DNA from: Tigriopus japonicus
Taxonomy: Eukaryota; Arthropoda; Copepoda; Harpacticoida; Harpacticidae
Direction of reading: 5' to 3'
DNA length: 64,000 nt
Assembly: GCA_010645155.1 (NCBI GenBank)
Contig: CM021317.1
Span: 14,300,695-14,364,694 of the forward strand
The position numbers and the translations under genes were made by a program. The notes beneath the pieces are model-generated. The model searched no databases. It had not been told where the DNA came from and worked only from the letters and a program-made list of their open reading frames with translations. This document shows positions 55,259 through 64,000 of the stretch, piece by piece. The number at the start of each line of letters is the position of its first letter. Position 1 is the first letter of the stretch.

Positions 55259-57046
55259 CTATGGACAGTTAGGCGTTAGTGCATAGGAGAGACGGAATCC
55301 TTGTTCTCCGCCAGATGACACAATCCCTTGGGCTTGATTGGCATTGATGGCAGGACCTGATCCACCAAAAGCCTTTAGACTTCCGTCTGAACGAAAACGC
55401 AACGTGATTGGACCAGGGAAAGAGGCTAGAAATGCATAAAAGTAAATGTATTAAGCATTTCGTCGAGGAAATCAGAAATTGCTATCACACTCGACAAAGG
55501 AGGGAGTCTTGGGGGTATTTCAGCACTTTTCTTGGTCGTTGATTGAAATAAAGATTCAGTGCATAATGTCTTGCTAGATGCTGACAAACTTGAAACGTTA
55601 TGAATATGTTTCTTTCGAATTTATCGCGATGCTGAATTCATCAGTTTAGTTTTTTTTTGACAAAAAAGTGCTAAAGATAGCTAAACGACTTGGAACGCTA
55701 TGATTATGTTTCTATCCGATTTTTTTGCGATGCTGAATTCATCAGTTTAGTTTCTTTTTTGAAAAAAATGGAGCACTATGATTATAAGAGTACGCTCATG
55801 AGATCGATTGGTCCCAACGGGGGCGACTAACTCCTGTTTACCAATACATTTCGCCAGAGAGCGCACTGTATTGAAAATGCCGATGTAAGTGTGAGCGAGG
55901 CAGGCAACAACGCAACAAAAAAGCAGCTGAAGGGTTGTTAAGAATTCTGCCGAAATACGAGCAAGCAGCCAATTAGCTGCCCAAGCAAGCCTCAAATCAA
56001 CGTGCTCCCCCTGATTGGCACAACTTTGTGACAGGTAATCATGTGTTTGAGTTGGATTTTTGGCAGAATTTTGCCATTTTGGTTTTTAGGGTCAAAAATC
56101 TGACCACAACTAAACTTTTCAACAGGCAATAGACCTTCTCCACCATAAAATATGGCAGCACTGTCAACTCGAAATCCATAAGTGTAACTACCGATAGAAC
56201 TCGAAATCAAACTATTTCGAGTGTTGCCAAATTGGTCCCTGTTCAGGTCTTTTCAAAAAGTTCAATACAACCTGCCCTTTTTAACAGCGATAAACTTCCG
56301 AGTCAAAACTGGCAGCACTCCTGGTTCGAAACACATCACTAGTGACAGCGTTTTCAGAGAATTAGAGAAGAAAAAGGAAAGTGTAAGAAACCCATACTTT
56401 ATAATCCAACTGTATCGTTCTTAATTTTTCCGAATACTTCTGTTTTTTAATAAAGTGGATTTTTTTCAGGATTTTCAACGCTATATTGGCCCTTTGGCGG
56501 GGGCATCATGACTTGGCAATACATTTTTCATTTTTCGCTCCAAGGCATAAGATACTCTGAAGATAACGGTGATAACACGCCTTTAAAATATTTTTGAGTA
56601 TCTTGTTCTTCTTAATTCCTCTGAAGTTTGATTCTTGATTCAACAAAAGTCATCACATTTTTGTTGGTCATTCAAAAGTCTTGTTAGCAATATCAGTTTT
56701 GAACGGTTCTAGGCTAGGAGCTCCCGAATATGTGCTAAATGGAGTGCCAGGTTTTGCCACATATTTTGGCACTAACATGATTCTGTCATTTTTTTCCCCA
56801 AATTTACCTCCATAGTTTTTGGATCGCCCATTGAATACTCACAATACACTCCTGGAAAAACTGACGTAGTTCCGTCATAGATCCCGCATATTTTAGATGC
56901 AGGAGTTTGATTCATCTGTTGAAGGGTGAATCCACCTAAAAGTTCAAGATAGTCACTCGAGAGGATTGGATTTGTCCCATTGGTGTCGTAGCAATCGGCT
57001 TCTAAACCATCCGTGAGTAGAGCTGAATTTGTGTTCAGGCCAAACC
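55259..57046 (-). CDS. CUB-domain-like protein, last two exons (5' part not found)
   Basis: CUB domains are extracellular beta-sandwich modules found in secreted proteases and binding proteins. Exons 57046-56843 and 55425-55259 join in phase (both junctions phase 1) through GT and AG sites. They read FGLNTNS, a segment with DYLELLGGF, KICGIYDGTTSVFPGVY, FPGPITLRFRSDGS and finally GFRLSYALTPNCP with a stop. DYLEL, a central Cys-Gly, ITLRFRSDGS and GFRLSY match the second half of a CUB fold. About 122 residues are covered and no signal peptide is seen, so upstream exons must exist. A possible next exon ends at the CAG|GTAAGC donor at 57923-57922, preceded by an open frame reading RWDIQKVGS. The intron between the two exons holds a repeat copy (56040-56345). 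The assignment to CUB is by motif only. Confidence 0.62.
55590..55760. repeat. Direct repeat, two units of about 108 bp
   Basis: AACTTGAAACG-TATGA-TATGTTTCT and GCGATGCTGAATTCATCAG occur twice in the same order, about 108 bp apart, inside the CUB-gene intron. It is a local tandem duplication. Confidence 0.7.
56040..56345 (-). repeat. Interspersed repeat (CAGTGCTGCCAT family), reverse copy
   Basis: Read on the minus strand it starts CTAGTGATGTGTTTCGAACC, then GAGTGCTGCC, GAGTTCTATCGGTAGTT, CAGTGCTGCCATATTTTA and CCAAAATGGCAAAA. The order matches 37233-37545. Confidence 0.65.
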
Positions 57047-57271
57047 CTAGAGCAAATAGAAAAAGAGGCGAATTACTCCTACGAGGGGTATATTACCAAG
57101 AATACAGCCTTTGTCTAATTCGGAATGAAATTGAGCTTTTCTCAAATTAAACCCTTTTGACGAGCACACCAAAATTGAATGACAGTAAATGATCTAATGA
57201 AAAATAAGACATTTTGAATGTGCAATATGACCTGTTAATCTTAGCATGCCAAGCATGCTAAAGACAGCTTA

Positions 57272-58927
57272 ACTGGTGGTTCCTTACAGAAATTAATAAA
57301 AACTTCTAATGGTTGGCCTAAGGCTTGGGAAGAAGAAAATGCAAAAGTTAAAATGTAACCCCATAGAATATGAGAGAAATGGCCAATTTAGTTAAAGTAT
57401 GGTTTGAATCCTTTTCAAATACAAAGCAATTTGTATTTTACGTCTTGATTCCTCTGTTTACATTTGATTGATAATATGCTCAGTTTATTTGTTAGAAACG
57501 GGACATATAAAATCAAATATTAACAGAAAAAAATATCAAAAATATTTCACTTCTCTGAAGGAGCAACATTTTGAAATGTTGATTTGATTCTTTGGAATCC
57601 AGTGAAAAAATTAGCATCTTTAAATTACTGTTTGGATCAATGTGAAATACTATTTTTGCAATAACACTAGGCTTGCTCAATTGCCTTTTAATTTAATCAC
57701 CCTAAAATTGAATTTTGCATATTTTTGACCCAATTCTAGTCAAAGCATCTTTACATGAAATATCAATTATTTTCAGGGACCTAGAGTTGTTGAATGCATG
57801 CTTACATGGGAAATTCCCATTTCGCACCCCATCATGGCAAATCCCAAAATGGGATTCATCAAAATGGGCTGAGCAACTCAGCACAGTCAATGGCTGCTAG
57901 CGTTATGATTTAAAATGCTTACCTGAACCAACCTTCTGAATGTCCCATCGAGAAGAAAAAAAATTACCATTTTTAGGTGGAAAAACTTTTTTCGTTCATT
58001 TTTATCTGGGAAAAACAATTTTGGCCATACTTCGAACTTAGAGGCTTATTTTTTTTTGACATTTTTCCAACTTTTTTCCGACCTCTAGTGATCAATAGGG
58101 TTGCACTTTTATGAAAAAGCGTTTTGGTCCATTTTTCCTTTCTTTTGCACTTTTAATTTTTTGGATGATTAGCATTTTTTAAAATTAAGACTTAGCTTAG
58201 TACTAGTCTGAACACTACTGAAAGTTTGCACTTTTTTGCATTTTCTTTCTGCATTATATGTTTTTAGAAAAAGAAAATGTGCATTCTTCATTTTAATTTT
58301 AGTCCTAATGTTCCACAACGGTTTGCATTTCTTGCATTTCCTTTTTGTATTTTTTGGCATTTTTTAAATGCACTTTTCGGCATTTTATTCGCTTTTTCTT
58401 GGAGCCCTAGAACCACATTGCGAAGGCTTAGATAACTTGGATTCTTCAAAATCCTTGATTGCTGAATGGCCAACAAAAGTATCCCAAATACATGTCATCA
58501 AATGATCACTCAAAAGATACAGGTTTGTAATAATCACTAATACAAATGAAACAAACTTTTCATATCCTGAATATCCTTGGCCTTTCTTGTGATGTGGTTA
58601 TGATACTCGTACTCCAAATAAAACTCAAGTTAAAAAAAGTGGCCAGGAATGATGATTTTCTAAGTTTCAAAATTCAATAATGGTACACAACAAAGGTAAT
58701 AATATAAGGTCCTACATATACCATAAAATAGACTTCTATCTCATGATATGGCTAAAGGGGTAAAATATTCAAACCATGCCAAAACTTAAATGGCCATTTC
58801 TCTCATATTCCATGGGGTTACATTTAACTTTTTGCATTTTCTTCTTCCCAAGACTTAAGCCAATGGTGTAGTCCAACTGAAAATGGAATGCCATTGAAAT
58901 CAATCAATTCCGTGAGGAACCATCAGT
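57272..58927. repeat. Inverted-repeat element, 1.65 kb
   Basis: The left arm reads ACTGGTGGTTCCTTACAGAA, then CTTGGGAAGAAGAAAATGC and ATGAGAGAAATGGCC. The right arm has the inverse of each (GGCCATTTCTCTCAT, GCATTTTCTTCTTCCCAAG, TTCCGTGAGGAACCATCAGT). Arms are about 120 bp. The interior has tracts of GCACTTTTTTGCATTTT and no coding region. Confidence 0.6.
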
Positions 58928-59584
58928 GAATATAAATTTTTTGCACCTGAATGTTCTACTAATTTGTTTTGCTTTATTTGCCAGCATTATATATTGCTTA
59001 TTTTAATCTATACCCCATCATATTGTACATTTCATGTGTCTTTAAGTCCACATTTCTTGTTTTTAAATCATTTAGTCTTATCTCCCCAACCACAAAAACA
59101 TAACAAAAAAGGACAAAGGTCTTAAATCTCAAAGATATCAGAGTTGAGAATATTATTCAAGTTTTGTTTACATGCCGCTCGTCAAATCTAAAGAGGGTTG
59201 TTGAAAGACCTTTTTGTATGTTGAAGAGCTCAGTGCTCAGGAATGTTTAACAAAAAGAGGATTTGAATAAACCTTTACCCACACAAATGTCTCTTTGCTA
59301 TTTCATACTTTGTCTACTCATTCTTTGAGGGAAATGCATTCAATCGTTGAGTGACCCCGTGTAAGAACCATTAATGATGTCGGTCATTTCTTAGCTTCAC
59401 TTTCATTGTTTTAGTTTTTATTTCTACAAAGTTAAATCAAGAGTAGACCAAGACCTGTTTCTGTTTGAAGCTCTTGAACATTTAGGGTTGATGATTCAAC
59501 ATTGGACCTCGAGATGACGATTCAGTTTGCAAGTAATGACTCCAAAAATGATTAACAAAAACTTTCCTAACCGTTTGTATTACG
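58928..59584. other. No gene seen
   Basis: AT-rich sequence without recognisable motif, repeat ends or long frame. Confidence 0.4.
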
Positions 59585-59592
59585 TTTATAAC

Positions 59593-60429
59593 TAGAGCCA
59601 AGATTTTTAGGTGAAAAATTAGAAAATAATTTTTCACCTTTTTACTGCTTTTGATGGAAAAAATTTTATTGCCCTTTTTAGCAAAAAAAATAATTTTTTT
59701 GATACTTTTTGGGACAAAAGATTAATAAATGCCGAGATTTACAACATTTACCACCTGGTTTAGAGAAAGTGATTTCTAACTTAGTGAAAAATGGTCATAT
59801 TTATACTATCACTAAGGAAGGGCATTGATTTAAATTCACATTTAATTTCAAGAGGCTAGAGGCAGTTCTTTGAAAAATGTAGAAAGGAGTAAAATTTACA
59901 ATTATTTTTATCCATTGGCCTTCCAAAGAAAAAGGTTGGTAGTGCATTTATCTAACTTCTTCATTTTTTAAAGAATTGGCTTCTGGGCACTGCGCAAAAA
60001 ACAGCGCATTGGAGGTTTTGTGAGTCAATCAAATTTGGCGCCTCAAATGACAAGCTCGTAAACTTGTCCATGTTGAAAATGATGGTTCAAATGGCACAAC
60101 TTGGTAAGAATGTGGTGTGGGCGTGGTATGGTAGCCGACTGCGCCATGCAGTGTGAGGCTACTGAGGTAATCAACGGTAATAATACTTCACATTATATAT
60201 TCCGATGGAAATTCAAACAGTCTCAAATAAGGATAAAAAGCGTGTCAGATGAATCGGGAATCTCAGGGTGACCTCGGTATACTTCAACATTCCAATACGT
60301 TCACCAATGTAAGTGCTTCTATTGTAAAAGGCGCACAATAAGAACCTTTTTTTTACTTTTTTTGGTTATTTTCTTCACCTATTTACCACTTTTTTGGGTT
60401 TTTTTCTTCACCTAAAAATCCTGGCTCTA
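59593..60429. mobile_element. hAT-type MITE, 837 bp, with 8-bp target duplication
   Basis: The ends are TAGAGCCAAGATTTTTAGGTG and the inverse of CACCTAAAAATCCTGGCTCTA (one mismatch). An exact 8-bp duplication TTTATAAC flanks it (59585-59592 and 60430-60437). Subterminal tracts contain repeated TTTTTCACCTTTTTAC-type motifs. The interior is non-coding. Confidence 0.93.
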
Positions 60430-60437
60430 TTTATAAC

Positions 60438-61381
60438 GATCCAAATTTGTCATTAATATGGTCACAAAAGTAAAAGTTGTGGGAAGTATGAAGGTATTGC
60501 CCAGGAAATGAAACGGTACAAATAAGAGTTGGACAAGGATGCATCGCTTTTTTTTGAATAAATGAGTAAGTGGCGGAAAGAAAAATTAACCAGAAAATAT
60601 GAAATTCCCAATTATTTTTCCTATCTTTGAGCATTTTTAATCTTTTCGAATTTTTTTTTTTACCATGCACATCTTTTTCAAATATTTTGCTGGTTTTCAA
60701 TTTTCTTCACTTTTTCAATTATTTAGAAAAAAGACGTTTTGAAAAAACTTTAAATTTTCATAGCTTTCGGAAATTTAACTTCATTTTTTTTTATTCAATT
60801 GGGCCATCTTCTTTTATTTAGAATACAGTTGTCTCTAAGCTGAATTTTGAACCCATTCCTTGACAAAAACAATTTTAACTTTTGGCCTTTAAAAAACCTT
60901 CATTTTATTCTTATTTCACCAACCATTTTGTCGAAAAAGCTAACTAAAAAGTTTACTTTGTTTGAAATTTGACCAAGTAAAAATCCGCCCAACTACCTGA
61001 GGTAGTATTTTGTGTGCAATGCTCTTTCAAGATTTTAACTCGTTTGTTTCCTTCCAAATGGATGTCAAATATACGAGTAATTCTCTACAGATCCTTATAA
61101 TGTATGTTGTCATGGACAGAATCAGGTTTACGGAGAAAGGAATTGGAAGTTCGTTAAAGAGAGTTTTTTCTTGGTCTAGTTTAGTTTCATGTTTTAAATT
61201 GAAATCTAATCTTTGATCATTTTTCGTCATTCCTTTTCAACAAAAGTTTTTGAATGATAAAGTACAGAAGCCCGATGCTTTTTCTAGATAAGTGTTTTAT
61301 GTCACTAATAATTTTATGACAAAATGCTTAATCGCTTTATTGCAAGTATCCACACTGGATTGGAGGTCAAGTGCAAATCTT
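60438..61381. other. No gene seen
   Basis: Very AT-rich sequence with poly-T tracts. Short frames have no motifs. Confidence 0.4.
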
Positions 61382-63070
61382 GGGTCGCATGTTAACGCAT
61401 CTAATTCGTGGTGTTTAGTATACTATAATTGCGCTTGAGTATACTCTAATTTTAGTTTGGTCGTAACATGCGGAATATTTGAACAAACCTCAAGATAAGT
61501 ATACTCTTCCGGCAGAGATATTTTTAAGTATACTCTAAGGGCACGAGTGCACCTTCGTGTTGCACTCGCGCTCTTTAGATTAGAGGCTGTGACTCAGTGC
61601 GCCCATTTCAGCGAGGGTGAAATAAGCCTAAGTTACCCATATCTGCTACATACTGCGTTGAGAAAAGCTGTCTGACCATAAAAAAACTGTTTGTGTGGAA
61701 ACACTGGGCCTGTGTTGTTAAACACAAGTTTAAACAGTTAAACTTCAAGCCCATTTACTATACAAATGCCTTCGGACTCGTTCAAAATCGAACTGAAAGT
61801 CGATTTCTCAAAGATTTTCAAGTGTAACTGAATCCAATTCAACTTTAAGCGGGAACTCTTGAAGAAAACGACGAGAGCAACGATTTGATCATCTTCCAAC
61901 GTGCTCGGAAACATCAAAAAGTGCGTCAATCAGACAAAATGAATGAGCCTTCCTTCAACACCACCACCCCGGATACAACGAACCAATGGATGGGTATGGA
62001 ATCAATAGAAAATTGTGAATAAAAGACACAAGGCAGAATAAGAGGCATCGACTCCGCTTGCAAATCCATCCCTCATCACTCAAAGGCCACACCTACCAAT
62101 GGACTTGTCCACGGATCAACCAACTACGCAAAAGCATAAAAGAAAAAAACTTCAACGGGAATAATAAGCCGCGCTCATGGAAGGCCCCGCCAAAATTGCC
62201 CATCTTCAACCCAAGAACCCACAACGCTCCCATGTTGCCAATAACGTCATTTCAGTCCATGTGTTTGAGACACTACTGTTTTTTCGATTTGAAATTGATG
62301 CCAAAAAATCGGATAGATAAGCCGCTTCAAGGAAAATAGGATTTGGTCTAAACATTCTCAAGAGTTCATGGAAGCATAACTAGAACGACCAAACGGATTG
62401 GATCGTGTCCCGGACTTTCTCTACAACTATCACTTTTAATTCAAAAGATGCTCCAATATGTTCATTTGTGTTATTCTCCTAACGAATAATTAAGATGCAA
62501 GTTTTCGCCACGGAAACGAAAAAAGACATTGAAAGAATAAATGCTGCTGTTTCAATAACATTTTCGAGGAAATTTCAATACCAATAGAACTATGGATTAC
62601 GCCTTTTGTATCCTTTAATTCCGAAAGCTCCGAGGACATCTTGTTTTTTTTCGGGACCTCTCAAGAACTATTTTCTTATGACATACTATATGTTTAAGTG
62701 TATTTGAGCCACAAATGACAAATTGTCTTCAATTTTGAAAACTAGGAAAGAACTAAGTCCACCATTTATGTTTTATCATTATCAATAATTGCAAATACTG
62801 TACCAATGAAATTCAGCTCGGCTTTGAAATATCTGTCACAGAAACCCTCCTTGTCCCCGTTTTGACATAAAAAACGTATCAAATCTATCTTTGGTCTCGC
62901 AAAGCTATCCTCTACTCTGAAATTGCATGGGCAAATTGTGTGAGTACACAACAATTGCTATACTCATCGGTTTGTTTCACGTTAAGTATACTTGAGGTCA
63001 GCTATGTAGTAAGACCAGAGTTGAGTATACTATAAAACAAATCGATCTTATGTGCGTTAACATGCGACCC
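61382..63070. mobile_element. DNA-transposon-like element with 18-bp perfect inverted ends and AGTATACT boxes
   Basis: GGGTCGCATGTTAACGCA at 61382-61399 is perfectly inverted at 63053-63070. CTT flanks both sides, a possible 3-bp target duplication. The palindrome AGTATACT occurs four times inside the left end (about 61417-61540) and twice inside the right end (about 62985 and 63025), like subterminal transposase-binding sites. The longest interior frame (62058-62339, plus) has no transposase motif. The superfamily is unassigned. Confidence 0.82.
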
Positions 63071-64000
63071 CTTATCAGAACAAAAAAGTCAGCACCACTT
63101 GCAAATTTTAAACATCTGGATTAATGTTCTTCAGTAAAGAGAGCGCAAGAGCCAAATTGGGAAAATTTGAAGAAAAGTGTCTCATAAGAAAACGATGCCG
63201 TGTTGGAGCAATTGATCCAATCAATAAAAATAACCAAGATGCAAGATAACTTTCCTTTTTTGGACTTTTGTTTTTGGTGACAATAGCAAGCTTTATTCAG
63301 ACTTGTTTCGATTCAAATAATTTCTTGTACTACGAATCGACTTCAATAAGACGGAGATATGTTTTTGCCCTGTAAGAGACACTTTCTTGCCTTTCTTACC
63401 CTTGTCAGCTTTGCGCGCAATATTTTCCTCTCGAAAAGAACATCTCATCTTGAGAGCAACTTTTGTATTGAGTGATGGACATATTTTTTATGATGAATGT
63501 TAACTATTTAGCGAACAACTTTGTAGAGACTGGTTCTGGTGAACTGGTAAAAAGGCATACATTCAAGCTCTGTCATCTATTCATCGATTGTTCCTGTCGA
63601 CATTATATGAGACTTAATGAAATTGACGAAATCTTCCTGGGTCAGAAAAGTTCATGCACAAGCCATCTAAGAAAGTGAAAGAAAAAAAAGAACTTAGTTA
63701 TAGAACTAATGAAGAAAGGCTGGAAAAAGTAGGACAATCCTGTTTGTCCCCTTTGTTTCTAGAAGGAAAATCCCATTTATCCCAGGGAGAATAAACGGGG
63801 ACACTTTTTTTTGGATGGGATAATTCGCCCAATCGAGGACCGTCAATCTTACTTGATTTTGGTATACTCGAAATTTATTAATTAGTTGAATTAACATGCA
63901 CTCAAATATCTTATTCATTTGTTAAAACACATTATGTCTGTGTTTCTTGCCAGATAAATCTTTGTTAAGTTTTAAATCATGGTTTTATGCCTTTATAACT
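63071..64000. other. No gene seen
   Basis: AT-rich sequence. Short plus and minus frames around 63472 and 63706 show no recognisable domain. Confidence 0.4.

Overview
This is a eukaryotic nuclear window, AT-rich outside the exons, with short GT-AG introns, two assembly gaps (42423-43344 and 54074-54245) and many degenerate transposons. The gene families (germ-cell-less, RRS1, a long-tailed linker histone H1, GT31 glycosyltransferase, CUB protein), TTAGG-type interstitial repeats and CR1-like and hAT-like elements point to an arthropod. A crustacean such as a copepod is my best guess, but no marker here settles the species.

Five protein genes can be supported. RRS1, a 60S ribosome-assembly factor, runs leftward from 3562 and leaves the window at base 1. 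About 3 kb away and divergent, GMCL1 (germ cell-less; BTB-BACK Cul3 adaptor) runs rightward from 6622 to 27343 in eight exons. Its 14.4-kb intron 4 contains an intronless linker histone H1 gene on the opposite strand (9483-10799) with its own CRE/TATA promoter and poly(A) signal. A beta-1,3-galactosyltransferase-like gene (GT31) runs leftward from 53510 to 28499 in five exons; its first intron is 22.4 kb and its third is a 61-bp GC-AG intron. Two exons of a CUB-domain-like protein lie on the minus strand at 55259-57046, with a poly(A) signal just after the stop; its 5' part was not found.

Nearly everything else is repeat-derived. A hAT-like non-autonomous element has one copy in RRS1 intron 1 (1086-2362) and one in GT31 intron 1 (31452-34442). 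The second copy is split by another element (31909-33832) whose ends are inverted arrays of a GGTCAC-type repeat, and that element carries a foldback repeat also present at 12518-12979. Two further hAT-like elements have exact 8-bp target duplications (36356-36683 and 59593-60429). A foldback element with a 9-bp duplication lies at 40532-41353. An element at 61382-63070 has 18-bp perfect terminal repeats and six subterminal AGTATACT boxes. There are also tRNA-derived SINEs, a broken CR1-like LINE (46926-49934), LINE 3' ends, a Tc1/mariner fragment, and satellite-like arrays with 27-bp and 23-bp periods.

The genes do not form a functional cluster. The main organisational points are the nested H1 gene, the divergent RRS1/GMCL1 pair, and long introns built up by nested transposon insertion. 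No unknown multi-gene system is evident.
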